Assembly: GCF_013363995.1 (NCBI RefSeq)
Contig: NZ_JABWGO010000005.1
Span: 328,711-392,710 of the forward strand
Length of the DNA stretch: 64,000 nucleotides
Origin: Nonomuraea rhodomycinica
GTDB taxonomy: Bacteria; Actinomycetota; Actinomycetes; Streptosporangiales; Streptosporangiaceae
Direction: 5' to 3'
Shown here: positions 9,890-18,267 of the stretch, piece by piece
Numbering within the stretch: position 1 is the first letter of the stretch
Layout: every line of letters begins with the position of its first letter
Translations under genes and position numbers: made by a program
Notes under the pieces: model-generated
What the model saw: only the letters and a program-made list of their open reading frames with translations
Database searches by the model: none
What the model was told of the DNA's origin: nothing

Positions 9890-11572
9890 CTAGTCCAGGT
9901 AGTCGCGCAGCACCTGGGAGCGGGACGGGTGACGGAGCTTGGACATGGTCTTCGACTCGATCTGCCGGATGCGCTCACGCGTCACCCCGTAGACCTTGCC
10001 GATCTCGTCCAGCGTCTTCGGCTGGCCGTCGGTGAGACCGAACCGCATGGACACGACGCCCGCCTCGCGCTCCGACAACGTGTCGAGAACGGAGTGCAGC
10101 TGCTCCTGCAGCAGCGTGAAGCTGACGGCGTCGGCCGGGACGATGGCCTCGGAGTCCTCGATGAGGTCGCCGAACTCGCTGTCGCCCTCCTCGCCCAGCG
10201 GCGTGTGGAGGGAGATCGGCTCGCGGCCGTACTTCTGGACCTCGACCACCTTCTCGGGGGTCATGTCCAGCTCGCGGGCCAGCTCCTCCGGCGTGGGCTC
10301 GCGGCCGAGGTCCTGCAGCATCTGCCGCTGGACGCGGGCCAGCTTGTTGATCACTTCGACCATGTGGACCGGGATGCGGATGGTCCGCGCCTGGTCGGCC
10401 ATGGCACGCGTGATCGCCTGCCGGATCCACCACGTGGCGTAGGTGGAGAACTTGTAGCCCTTGGTGTAGTCGAACTTCTCCACCGCGCGGATCAGACCGA
10501 GGTTGCCCTCCTGGATCAGGTCCAGGAAGAGCATGCCGCGGCCGGTGTAGCGCTTGGCCAGCGAGACCACCAGACGGAGGTTGGCCTCCAGCAGGTGGTT
10601 CTTGGCCCGGCGGCCGTCCTCGGCGATCCACTCCAGCTCGGCGCGGACGTCGACCGGCAGGCCGTCGGCCTCGCCGCTGCCCAGCTGCTCCTCGGCGAAC
10701 AGGCCCGCCTCGATGCGCTTGGCCAGCTCGACCTCCTGCTCGGCGTTGAGCAGGGGGACCTTGCCGATCTGCTTGAGGTAGTCCTTGACCGGGTCGGCGG
10801 TGGCGCCGGCGGCCGCGACCTGCGCGACAGGGGCGTCATCGTCGTCGTCGGAGAGGATGAGGACCTCGTCCTCGCTCTTCTGCGCGGCGGCCGCGGCCGC
10901 GTCGGCGGCCTTCGGCTCGTCGTCGGTGTCCTCGTCGGGCTCCGGCTCGGCATCGCCCTCGGCGACGATGTCGTCGTCCTCGACCACGATGTCCTCGAGG
11001 TCGTCGAGCTCCACGTCGCCGTCGAGCTCGATGTCCTCGTCGTCGTCGACGCCCTCCGGAGCGGTGGGCTTGGTGGGTGCAGGCCCGGCGCTGTCAGCCG
11101 CGACCTTCTTGGCGGCGGCCGGGGCCGCCTTCTTGGCCGCCGCGGGGGCGGCCTTCTTGGCGGGACCCGGCTTGGCCGGTGCCGCCGGCTTGGCGGCGGC
11201 CGGCTTCCGCGGTGCGGCGGGCTCGGCGGTTTCGGCTGCTCCCACGACCGCGGTCACGGTCTCGGGCTGCTGCTCCTTGGCGGCCGCCGCGGTCTTGGTC
11301 TTGACGGGGGCGGCGGTGCGGCGCTTTGCTGGTCCCCGAGACTTCTTCGGCGCAGCCGAATCCGCGGCGGTCACCACCACGGTCACGCCCTCTTTGCTGA
11401 GGTTCCGCAAGAACGCGGCGGCGTGCGACATGGGGATGTCCGCCTCCTCGAAGGCCTGGCGAACATCCTCGGACTCGAGGAAACCCTGCGAGCGCCCACG
11501 CTCGAGCAGTCGCTGAATGACGGGCTCGTTCAGCTCTTGTGGCTTCGAGCGAGTCGAACTTGCAGGCGACAC
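9890..11572 (-). CDS. rpoD: RNA polymerase primary (housekeeping) sigma factor
   Basis: A 560-residue group 1 sigma-70 factor (HrdB/SigA type). Order: a conserved N-terminal segment (residues 1-70), a Lys/Ala/Pro-rich stretch (72-160) with AAPAAAKK repeats, a strongly acidic stretch (173-246), region 1.2 from ADPVKDYLKQIG at 259, region 2 from LRLVVSLAKRYTGRG to ARTIRIPVHMVE (332-406) with the TYATWWIRQAITRA melting helix, region 3, and region 4.2 TLDEIGKVYGVTRERIRQIE near 520-540. It directs polymerase to most promoters. I chose the GTG at 11572, five bases after GAGAGG; the in-frame GTG at 11578 overlaps that site and upstream codons translate to non-homologous sequence. It follows the PP2C gene on the same strand after a 242-bp gap that should hold its own promoter. 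Confidence 0.96.
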   Translation of the reverse strand: MSPASSTRSKPQELNEPVIQRLLERGRSQGFLESEDVRQAFEEADIPMSHAAAFLRNLSKEGVTVVVTAADSAAPKKSRGPAKRRTAAPVKTKTAAAAKEQQPETVTAVVGAAETAEPAAPRKPAAAKPAAPAKPGPAKKAAPAAAKKAAPAAAKKVAADSAGPAPTKPTAPEGVDDDEDIELDGDVELDDLEDIVVEDDDIVAEGDAEPEPDEDTDDEPKAADAAAAAAQKSEDEVLILSDDDDDAPVAQVAAAGATADPVKDYLKQIGKVPLLNAEQEVELAKRIEAGLFAEEQLGSGEADGLPVDVRAELEWIAEDGRRAKNHLLEANLRLVVSLAKRYTGRGMLFLDLIQEGNLGLIRAVEKFDYTKGYKFSTYATWWIRQAITRAMADQARTIRIPVHMVEVINKLARVQRQMLQDLGREPTPEELARELDMTPEKVVEVQKYGREPISLHTPLGEEGDSEFGDLIEDSEAIVPADAVSFTLLQEQLHSVLDTLSEREAGVVSMRFGLTDGQPKTLDEIGKVYGVTRERIRQIESKTMSKLRHPSRSQVLRDYLD

Positions 11573-11802
11573 GAACACCTCTCGAACGAACGCGTGGCGA
11601 CAATGGACCCAGATGCCCGCTGGGGGGCTGTTGCCTCTCTCGGAGATCGGTGAGGCCGTGCGGACCGCGACGGACCTGCCCAGCATTGTGGCACGACCTC
11701 GCACTCCATACGGCCACCTCCCGGCGGTTGACCTCCACCCTAGGCCGACCAAGGCAGTAGTGCGTACGTAAGCGCGCCACTGATACCCGAAAGCAACCCT
11801 TA

Positions 11803-11821
11803 TGACTGTTTCATTCAGTCA
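11803..11821. terminator. Small hairpin overlapping the PP2C stop codon
   Basis: TGACTG and CAGTCA are perfect 6-bp arms around a seven-base loop, and the right arm covers the stop codon of the PP2C gene. The stem is short, so it is a weak terminator at best. The rest of the gap to the sigma factor (11573-11802) shows no ORF; it should contain the sigma factor promoter, but I cannot pick it with confidence. Confidence 0.4.
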
Positions 11822-13908
11822 CTCTTCGTGGCGGGCGGCACGTGGATGGCCAGGGCGGTAACGTCATCATCCTGTTCATATCCCGACAACATCCGGTCAA
11901 CCAGGAAGTCCAGCAGCATGTGCGGACTTCTCACGACCTCAGGCGGCGCTTCGGTCACAACACTGCAAATCTCTGCGAGTCCGGCGTCGAGACCTCGCTT
12001 GCGGTTCTCCACCAGACCGTCCGAGTACAGCACCGCGGTGTGACCCGGCGGCACCACGAACCGGAACTGCCGGCGGCTCGTCGGCCAGCCCAGCGGCGTG
12101 CCGGGCTGGGCGTCGCAGAGCATCGCGGTGCCCTGCGGCGAGACCAGCACGGGCGGCGGGTGGCCCGCGAGCGCGAGCGTGCCCTCGCCGGTGACGGGCT
12201 CGACCACCATGTACGCCAGGGTCGTGACCTGCTCCTCCTCCTCCGTGGCGTCGAAGACCCGGTCGAGACCGGTCAGCACGGCCGCGGGCGGCGGGTTGGT
12301 CAGCGCCAGCGCCCGCATGGCGTTGCGGATGCGGCCCATGCCCGCGGCGGCCTTGACGCCCTTGCCCATGACGTCGCCGACGACCGCCGCGACACGCCCG
12401 TCCTGCAGCACGAACGCGTCGTACCAGTCGCCGCCGACCTGCACGTGGCGGCTGCCCGAGCGGAAGCGCTGGGCCAGCTCCAGCCCCTTGACCACCGGCA
12501 GGCGGTCGGGCAGGAGGCTGCGCTGGAGCGTCTCGGCGGTCTTGTGCTCGCGCTCGAACAGCGTCGCCCGCTCGACCGCGAGCGCGCACTGCCCGGCCAG
12601 CGCCTCCAGGAAGACGCCGTCCTCCTGGGAGATCTTCTGCGGCCTGGTGAACGAGAAGCGCAGCGCGCCGAGGGCCCGGCCGGCCGCCAGCAGCGGCAGG
12701 CCCACCCAGGCGCGCTCGTCGCTGTGGGTGAGGTAGTTGGCGAGCACCTGCTCGTCGCCGCCGGCCTCCAGCAGCTGCGTGCGCAGGCTGTCGGGAGACT
12801 CGGCGAACACCGGCCGCCGGCTGTTGACGGCCATGGTCAGCACGCTGGTGTGGGAGAGCGGGATCTCCTCGCCGGAGGTGCCGGCCGCCTCGGGGACGCC
12901 CTCGCCGTTGATCAGCTTGAGCGCGGCCCGGTCGGTGTCGAGCAGCGCGACGGCCGAGCGGTCGGCCGCCAGGGCCGTGCGGCCGACGTCGATGATGACC
13001 TGGACGACCTGCTCCACGGTGAGCGCCTCGGCCAGTATGGCGGTGGCGCCCTGGAGCCGGGCGGTGCGCAGCGCGGCGGCGCCGAGCTGGTCGGTCAGCC
13101 TGCCCCGCATCTCCTCGGCCTCGCGCTGCGGCGTGACGTCGGTGTTGGCGCCGACCCACTCGACCACGCGGCCGTGCCGGATGATGGGCACCGCGCGCAC
13201 CTCGAAGTGGCGGTAGCCGCTGGCCCGGGTGCGCACGCGGTAGTTCCACTCGAACATCGTGCGGCCGCGCAGCGCCTCCTTCCAGGCCTCCTCGGTCTGC
13301 CGGCGCTCCTCGGGGTGGACGACCTCCAGCCAGCCGTGGGCGAGGTACTCCTCCAGGCCCTGGCCGGTGATGGCGCGCCACTGCGGCGCGTCCTCGACGA
13401 CCGTGCCGGTGGGCGAGGTGATCCAGACGAGCTGCGACTGCGCCTCGACCAGTGACCGGTAACGTTCCTCGCTGCGGCGCAGGTCCTCCTCGGTCTGGCG
13501 GCTCTCGGTCACGTCGAGCCCGATCAGCGCGACGGCCCGCAGCTCGCCCGCGTCGTCGTGGATCGGCGAGAACGACAGCGACCAGTGCCGGTGCTCGCCC
13601 TCGGGGGTGCGCACGCGCACCCGGCTCTCGGTCACCGGCGCGTCGGTCTCGATGACGCCCTGCACGGCGTGCGTGATGAGCTGGCTGAGGTCGGCGGCCA
13701 GGGCCTCGACGGGAACCCGCCCGACGAGGCGCTCGGCGGGCACGCCGACGACGTCGGTGAACAGGTCGTTGACCCGCTGGACCCGGCCGTCGGGGTCGAA
13801 GAAGGCGAAGGCGTAGCGCGCCTCCGCCAGCAGGCCCCCGAAGAGGGCGGAGTCTGAGATGTCCACATCCGACTCCCGGGGACGGGGAACGGAGGTCTCG
13901 GCGCTCAT
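11815..13908 (-). CDS. PAS-PAS-GAF-PP2C serine phosphatase (SpoIIE/RsbU type)
   Basis: A 697-residue signalling phosphatase. Two PAS domains (about residues 20-150, with ARYAFAFFDPDGRVQRVNDLF, and 160-290, with SQLVWITSPTGTVV) are followed by a GAF domain (about 305-465) and a C-terminal SpoIIE-type PP2C domain (about 490-695) containing VQVGGDWYDAFVLQDGRVAAVVGDVMGKGV, the metal-binding Asp/Gly motif, and HTAVLYSDGLVENRKRG. Such proteins dephosphorylate anti-sigma-factor antagonists in partner-switching pathways. No anti-sigma factor or antagonist gene is nearby, so the partner is unknown. The ATG follows GGAGGTG with a seven-base spacer. The same-strand location directly upstream of the primary sigma factor is noteworthy but may be incidental. 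Confidence 0.9.
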   Translation of the reverse strand: MSAETSVPRPRESDVDISDSALFGGLLAEARYAFAFFDPDGRVQRVNDLFTDVVGVPAERLVGRVPVEALAADLSQLITHAVQGVIETDAPVTESRVRVRTPEGEHRHWSLSFSPIHDDAGELRAVALIGLDVTESRQTEEDLRRSEERYRSLVEAQSQLVWITSPTGTVVEDAPQWRAITGQGLEEYLAHGWLEVVHPEERRQTEEAWKEALRGRTMFEWNYRVRTRASGYRHFEVRAVPIIRHGRVVEWVGANTDVTPQREAEEMRGRLTDQLGAAALRTARLQGATAILAEALTVEQVVQVIIDVGRTALAADRSAVALLDTDRAALKLINGEGVPEAAGTSGEEIPLSHTSVLTMAVNSRRPVFAESPDSLRTQLLEAGGDEQVLANYLTHSDERAWVGLPLLAAGRALGALRFSFTRPQKISQEDGVFLEALAGQCALAVERATLFEREHKTAETLQRSLLPDRLPVVKGLELAQRFRSGSRHVQVGGDWYDAFVLQDGRVAAVVGDVMGKGVKAAAGMGRIRNAMRALALTNPPPAAVLTGLDRVFDATEEEEQVTTLAYMVVEPVTGEGTLALAGHPPPVLVSPQGTAMLCDAQPGTPLGWPTSRRQFRFVVPPGHTAVLYSDGLVENRKRGLDAGLAEICSVVTEAPPEVVRSPHMLLDFLVDRMLSGYEQDDDVTALAIHVPPATKSD

Positions 13909-14102
13909 GCTCGGCACCTCCGTCGCGTGCCAGGGTCTCCCACGCGGCACATCTCCATAACTGTGTATCGGCGTAGCGCAGCTCCGTGCGACCGGATCCT
14001 GCTGTACATCATCGGCGATGGGCATGCGCGGACGGAAGCCCCGCAGGCCATACGGTCAACGCATCCTGTCAAAATCGCTCCACGTTACGCAGCAAGATCA
14101 GG

Positions 14103-14684
14103 CTACTTGGCCCGCGCCGCCCGCTTGGCCTCCTGTTTGGCCTCTTGCTTGGCGGCCCGCACGCGGCCCAGCGTGTCGGCGTCGACCACATCCGCCACCG
14201 ACCGGAACGATCCCTCCTCGCCGTACGGTCCCGCCGCCTCGCGCCACCCGGGCGGCCGGACCCCCAGTTGCTTGCCGAGCAGTGCCAAAAATATCTGGGC
14301 TTTCTGCTTGCCGTAACCGGGAAGCGCCTGCAATCGCTTGAGCAGCTCTTTGCCGTCGGCCGCCTCGGCCCAGATCCTCTCGGGGTCGCCACCGTACTGC
14401 TCGACGAGATAGGCCGCCAGGCTCTGGACGCGCGCCGCCATCGAGGAGGGATAGCGGTGGACCGCCGGTTTCTCCGCCAGCAGGGCGGCGAACTCCTCGG
14501 GGTCGCGGGAGGCGATCTCCTCGGCCGTGAGGTCGCCTCCGAGCCGCTCGGCGATGGTGTACGGGCCCGTGAACGCCCACTCCATCGGGATCTGCTGGTC
14601 GAGCAGCATGCCGATGAGGAGGGCGAGCGGACTGCGGCCGAGCAGGTCGTCGGCCTCCGTCCGCTGGGCGAGCTGGATGCGCAT
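14103..14684 (-). CDS. HhH-GPD-type base excision repair-like protein
   Basis: A 193-residue protein of the HhH-GPD superfamily found as an uncharacterised actinobacterial family (TIGR03252 type). The start RIQLAQRTEADDLLGRSPLALLIGMLLDQQIPMEWAFTGPYTIAERLG is characteristic, and the helix-hairpin-helix is LKRLQALPGYGKQKAQIFLALLG (about 115-137). It lacks the Cys cluster of endonuclease III. It probably binds DNA and may have glycosylase activity; this is not shown. The C-terminus is a Lys/Arg/Ala tail (AAKQEAKQEAKRAARAK). No Shine-Dalgarno is visible. A GAAGCT lies six bases before the ATG, compatible with a leaderless message. The gap to the PP2C gene (13909-14102) is divided by no other ORF. 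Confidence 0.85.
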   Translation of the reverse strand: MRIQLAQRTEADDLLGRSPLALLIGMLLDQQIPMEWAFTGPYTIAERLGGDLTAEEIASRDPEEFAALLAEKPAVHRYPSSMAARVQSLAAYLVEQYGGDPERIWAEAADGKELLKRLQALPGYGKQKAQIFLALLGKQLGVRPPGWREAAGPYGEEGSFRSVADVVDADTLGRVRAAKQEAKQEAKRAARAK

Positions 14685-14796
14685 GGGAACAGCTTCGCAT
14701 GAAAGCGCTTGCGGGGATGCGAACACAACCGTAGTGGAGGCTTGACACAGGGCCGAGAAAAGGTGGAATGAGAGCGCAAGTCGCCCTGAGTCCATT

Positions 14797-14816
14797 CCTG
14801 GGGGTTTGCCCCCGGG
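14797..14816. terminator. Short GC hairpin in a divergent promoter region
   Basis: CCTGGGGG and CCCCCGGG form an 8-bp stem (one G-T pair) around TTTG. It lies 23 bases before the next start codon, so it may act in a 5' leader or as an operator rather than as a terminator. Confidence 0.4.
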
Positions 14817-14838
14817 CATCCAGAGGAATCTCACACCT

Positions 14839-15063
14839 ATGCTCGCTCTGGCCACACGCTTCCTCCGGGAGCCGGTCAGTCTTCGGCTGGCCGAGGAGTT
14901 CCTGACAGTGCCCGTGGACACCATCGACCGTTGTGTGGCCGACGTGTGCGCGTGCGCCCAGCACCTTGGCATCACGGCGACTCCCGAGATCGTGGAGCGC
15001 GTCGCGCGGGAGCATCTGCTCGCGATCGTGAACTCCGCCCCGCCGCCGCGGAGTCCCCGATAA
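14839..15063 (+). CDS. Small conserved helical protein, possible three-helix-bundle dimerisation domain
   Basis: A 74-residue protein, LALATRFLREPVSLRLAEEFLTVPVDTIDRCVADVCACAQHLGI..., that reads as three amphipathic helices. The pattern LAEEF-VPVDTIDRCV-EIVERVAREHL resembles the actinobacterial three-helix-bundle dimerisation family, but I am not sure of this. A TTG start at 14806 would add a proline-rich segment with no support. The ATG at 14839 has a -10-like GAATCT seven bases upstream and a weak AGAGGA. Its function is unknown. The next gene follows after 43 bp. Confidence 0.6.
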   Translation: MLALATRFLREPVSLRLAEEFLTVPVDTIDRCVADVCACAQHLGITATPEIVERVAREHLLAIVNSAPPPRSPR

Positions 15064-15106
15064 CATCGGGGTCACGGCCGCGTTCTACGCACCGTTTCCG
15101 CCTGGA

Positions 15107-16708
15107 ATGCGAGAGAGTGAGGGCGTGCGCCGACACCGACGAGATCCCCGGGAGAGCACCCCCCCAGACGACGTCTTCAAGGAGATGGTGCAGGCGGCCC
15201 GCGAGCTGCTGGCCGTGCGCAGCCCGCTCGACGCGGAGCTGATGGTCTCCGACATGATAGGCGCCTGGTGGGGCCGGCGGGTCCGGGGCGGCGACGTCGA
15301 GCAGGTGCTCGGTGAGGGGCTGGTCGACTACGCCGCCAAGGCGGGCACTCCGGCGTCGCTGACGCTGCTCATCTGCCTGGCCTACCTCGGCACGGCCCGC
15401 CAGGGCGCCAAGGCCGAGGGCGCGGCGCTGGCGATGATGGAGTCGGGCGTGGCCCGGCCCGGCTGGGCCGACCGGGTCGGCGCGGTCAAGCCCACCGGCT
15501 GCTACGTCTCGCGCGACGCGTACGGCGACCAGGACACGGTGATCTGCACGTTCGCCTACCGGTACGGCGACGGCGGGCCGGGGCGCGGCGACGCGCCGGC
15601 GGCGGTCCCGGGCGGCCAGGAGCGGCACGCGCTGGTCATGGTGGTCGACCACAACATGTCCGGCATGGCGCGTGACGCCTGGGTCTCCTCCCAGGTGGAC
15701 AAGCTGCTGGAGGAGGCCCGCGCGGAGGCCGCGGGCAACCCGATGCTGGTGTTCGGCGAGATCGAGCCGCAGCAGGCCAGGGCGCTGCTGGAGTCGGCGA
15801 TGAAGGCCACGAGCGAGCCGAAGACCCCGCCGCCCGTCAGCGACAGCTACAGCGCCTACCACGCCTTCGCCAGGGCCCGCCTGAAGGCGCTGCCGCCGGG
15901 CCGCAAGCGCCCGGCGCCGCTGCACATCGAGGCGCCCTACAGCCGGGAGCGGCGGGCCATGCTGGCCGCCGAGTTCCTCGCCTCCGACGCGGCCGAGCAC
16001 CTGTCGGACCCGTCGGCGGCCTCGCGCTGCGCCGACCACATCATCGAGTACGGCTGCGAGCAGGACTTCAGCCGGCCGCTGCGCGTGAGCCCGACCAAGT
16101 GCGAGACGTTCCTGCTCGACTGGCTGCCGCGCAAGGTGATGCTGAGCACGGCCGAGCAGGAGGCGATGCCGCACGTGCTGGCGGCGTGGGTGCGCTTCGC
16201 GGCGCGCCGCTCGGGCCTGCCTGAGCAGGGCCTGAAGGCCACGCTGGACGCCGTGTGGGAGGCGATCGGCAAGTTCCCGGAGGCGTACCGCGACCCGACC
16301 TCGTTCGGGCTGGACCGGCCGCTGCTGGAGCGGCTGCTGCCCGACGGCGACCTGTCGGCGCTGGCGCGGCGGGCGTTCGCGTTCCCGTTCCTGCAGGGCT
16401 TCCACAACGGGATCGAGCTGGACCGGCTCAACCCGGCGGACGAGGCCGACCGGCGGGCGCTGCTGGAGATCGACCACGTCGGGGCGATGGACGAGGAGCA
16501 CCTGGCCTGGCACGAGGAGATCGCCACCCGGCTGTGGGAGGGCGACCCGCCGCAGCTCTGGGAGGCGGCGCAGCGGCTGCTGGACCTCGGGCACGACCGC
16601 CACGACGTGCTGCACGTGCTCATCGAGATCGCCGAGCGGATCGGCGGCGACCCCGACGAGCTGGCCGCCGCCCTCGACGACATCGCCGACATCCCCGACG
16701 AGTTCTAG
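15107..16708 (+). CDS. Large conserved protein of unknown function
   Basis: A 533-residue soluble protein. It begins with a charged, Arg-rich tail (to about residue 20), then helical DVFKEMVQAARELLAVRSPLDAELMVSDMIGAWWG, a central domain with HALVMVVDHNMSGMARDAWVSSQVDKLLEEA (about 175-215), and a helical C-terminal half ending HDRHDVLHVLIEIAERIGGDPDELAAALDDIADIPDEF. The HxxxHVLIEIA end is reminiscent of DUF1841-like proteins, a tentative suggestion only. There is no signal peptide or membrane segment. GTG 15125 is an alternative start. The gene is 11 bp ahead of the thioesterase gene. I do not know its function. Confidence 0.7.
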   Translation: MRESEGVRRHRRDPRESTPPDDVFKEMVQAARELLAVRSPLDAELMVSDMIGAWWGRRVRGGDVEQVLGEGLVDYAAKAGTPASLTLLICLAYLGTARQGAKAEGAALAMMESGVARPGWADRVGAVKPTGCYVSRDAYGDQDTVICTFAYRYGDGGPGRGDAPAAVPGGQERHALVMVVDHNMSGMARDAWVSSQVDKLLEEARAEAAGNPMLVFGEIEPQQARALLESAMKATSEPKTPPPVSDSYSAYHAFARARLKALPPGRKRPAPLHIEAPYSRERRAMLAAEFLASDAAEHLSDPSAASRCADHIIEYGCEQDFSRPLRVSPTKCETFLLDWLPRKVMLSTAEQEAMPHVLAAWVRFAARRSGLPEQGLKATLDAVWEAIGKFPEAYRDPTSFGLDRPLLERLLPDGDLSALARRAFAFPFLQGFHNGIELDRLNPADEADRRALLEIDHVGAMDEEHLAWHEEIATRLWEGDPPQLWEAAQRLLDLGHDRHDVLHVLIEIAERIGGDPDELAAALDDIADIPDEF

Positions 16709-16711
16709 AAT
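16706..16711 (+). promoter_or_regulatory. -10-like hexamer and small inverted repeat before the thioesterase gene
   Basis: TAGAAT ends eight bases before the ATG at 16720. TAGAA-TTTCG-TTCTA (16706-16720) is also a perfect 5-bp inverted repeat that overlaps both the preceding stop region and the start codon. Confidence 0.45.
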
Positions 16712-16719
16712 TTCGTTCT

Positions 16720-17493
16720 ATGGCGATGTACGAGGCCCTCGGCGCGGGCCGCTATCGGGCGTCCGAGTACACCCAGGGCCCCTGGGACCCCGGCGCGCAG
16801 CACATGGGCCCCGTCACCGCGCTGATCGCGCACGAGCTGGCCGCCACCGCCCCGCGTCCGGGACTGGAGCTGTCGCGCCTGGTCGTGGACGTCTTCGGGC
16901 CCGTGCCGGTGGGCGAGCTGGAGGTGCGCACCGACGTGGCGCGTGACGGCAAGCGCGTGCAGTGCCTGTCGGCGAGCGTGTCGTCGGGCGGGCGGGAGCA
17001 CTGCCGGGCCACGGCCTGGCGGATCCGGGAGTCCGCCACGCCCGCCACACCGGCGCCGGGCCCGCCCGCGCCCGTGCCGCCGCCCTCCCCCGGCCGGCGC
17101 GACTCGTGGCTGAGCAGCGGCTTCGGGTACGGCCGCGCCATGGACTGGCGCTTCGTCACCGGCCACCCCCTGGAGGTCGGCCCCGCCACGGTGTGGGGGC
17201 GGCTGACGGTGCCGCTGGTCGAGGGCGAGGAGACCACGCCCCTGGAACGGCTGGCGGTCTTCGCCGACAGCGGCAACGGCGTCAGCCCGGCCGTGGACTT
17301 CGCCACCCACCTGTTCGTCAACGTGGACCTGACGATCTCCCTGTTCCGGGCGCCGGCCGGCGAGTGGATCTGCATGGACGCCGCCACCGTCGTCGGGCCG
17401 TCCGGCCGCGGCCTGACCCGCTCGACCCTGTACGACGAGTCGGGCGAGGTCGGCGCCGCGACTCAGACCCTCTTCGTCGCGCCGCGGCAGTGA
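16720..17493 (+). CDS. Acyl-CoA thioesterase-like double hot-dog protein
   Basis: A 257-residue protein of the actinobacterial thioesterase family (4HBT_3 type). The N-terminal hot dog shows YRASEYTQGPWDPGAQHMGPVTALIAHELAA and LSRLVVDVFGPVPVGELEVRTDVARDGKRVQ. A Pro-rich linker of about 25 residues (TPATPAPGPPAPVPPP) joins it to the second half with SGFGYGRAMDWRFVTGH and the substrate-tunnel segment NGVSPAVDFATHLFVNVDLTISLFR. It should hydrolyse acyl-CoA esters. No Shine-Dalgarno is present; a -10-like TAGAAT eight bases upstream suggests a leaderless start. pxpA follows after 18 bp. Confidence 0.8.
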   Translation: MAMYEALGAGRYRASEYTQGPWDPGAQHMGPVTALIAHELAATAPRPGLELSRLVVDVFGPVPVGELEVRTDVARDGKRVQCLSASVSSGGREHCRATAWRIRESATPATPAPGPPAPVPPPSPGRRDSWLSSGFGYGRAMDWRFVTGHPLEVGPATVWGRLTVPLVEGEETTPLERLAVFADSGNGVSPAVDFATHLFVNVDLTISLFRAPAGEWICMDAATVVGPSGRGLTRSTLYDESGEVGAATQTLFVAPRQ

Positions 17494-17499
17494 TGACGC

Positions 17500-17505
17500 C
17501 ATGAT
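17500..17505 (+). promoter_or_regulatory. -10-like hexamer before pxpA
   Basis: CATGAT lies six bases before the pxpA ATG at 17512, which lacks a Shine-Dalgarno. It would give pxpABC their own leaderless transcript. Confidence 0.4.
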
Positions 17506-17511
17506 GGGTCC

Positions 17512-18267
17512 ATGGTGATCGACCTCAACGCCGACCTGGGCGAAGGCTTCGGGATCTGGACGCTCGGCGACGACCTCGCGCTGCTCGACGTCGTCACGAG
17601 CGCGAACGTGGCCTGCGGCTTCCACGCCGGCGACCCGGTCACGATCAGGCGCACCTGCGCGGCGGCCGTCGACCGCGGCGTCTCGATCGGGGCCCAGGTG
17701 TCCTACCGCGACCTCGCCCACTTCGGGCGCAGGGAGATGGACGTCGAGCCCGAGGAGCTGTGCGCCGAGGTGCTCTACCAGCTCGCGGCCGTCGACGGCA
17801 TCGCGCGGGCCATGGGCGGGCGGGTCTCGTACGTCAAGCCCCACGGCGCGCTCTACAACCGGATCTGCCGCGACGCGGCGCAGGCCGAGGCGGTCGTGGA
17901 CGCCGTGGCCGACTACGACCCGGCGCTGCCGATCCTCACGCTGCCCGGCTCGGCGGTCCACGCGGTCGCCGCCGCCGAGGGCGTCTCCACGGTGACGGAG
18001 GCGTTCGCCGACCGGGCGTACACGCCGGCGGGCGCGCTCGTGCCGCGCCGCGAGCCCGGCGCGGTCCTGCACGACGTGGAGGCGGTGTCGGCGCGGGCCG
18101 TCCGCATGGCCGTGGAGGGCGCGGTGACGGCCGTGGACGGCGGCACGGTGGAGGTGCGGGCCCGCTCGATCTGCGTCCACGGCGACACGCCCGACGCGGT
18201 GCGGCTGGCGCGGGCGGTGCGCGACGGGCTGCTGGAGGCCGGGGTCGTGCTCCAGGCGTTCGCGTGA
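17512..18267 (+). CDS. pxpA: 5-oxoprolinase subunit A (LamB/YcsF family)
   Basis: A 251-residue subunit of the bacterial ATP-dependent 5-oxoprolinase, which opens 5-oxoproline (pyroglutamate) to glutamate. Family motifs are intact: IDLNADLGEGFG at the start, SANVACGFHAGDP, the KPHGALYN block, and the closing SICVHGDTPDAVRLARAVRDGL. The acidic and His residues expected in the active site (D5-E11 cluster, HAGD, KPHG) are present. It overlaps pxpB by GTGA, so the two are translationally coupled. The ATG at 17512 is preceded by a -10-like CATGAT and no clear Shine-Dalgarno. Confidence 0.95.
   Translation: MVIDLNADLGEGFGIWTLGDDLALLDVVTSANVACGFHAGDPVTIRRTCAAAVDRGVSIGAQVSYRDLAHFGRREMDVEPEELCAEVLYQLAAVDGIARAMGGRVSYVKPHGALYNRICRDAAQAEAVVDAVADYDPALPILTLPGSAVHAVAAAEGVSTVTEAFADRAYTPAGALVPRREPGAVLHDVEAVSARAVRMAVEGAVTAVDGGTVEVRARSICVHGDTPDAVRLARAVRDGLLEAGVVLQAFA

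Noticed and set aside
8939..11653. A 904-codon open frame on the plus strand across yaaA and the sigma factor gene
   Set aside because: It overlaps two well-identified genes in other frames and shows no family similarity.
11573..11814. A specific promoter for the primary sigma factor in the gap upstream
   Set aside because: Several weak -35/-10 combinations can be drawn on the minus strand, but none is better than chance in this GC-rich gap.
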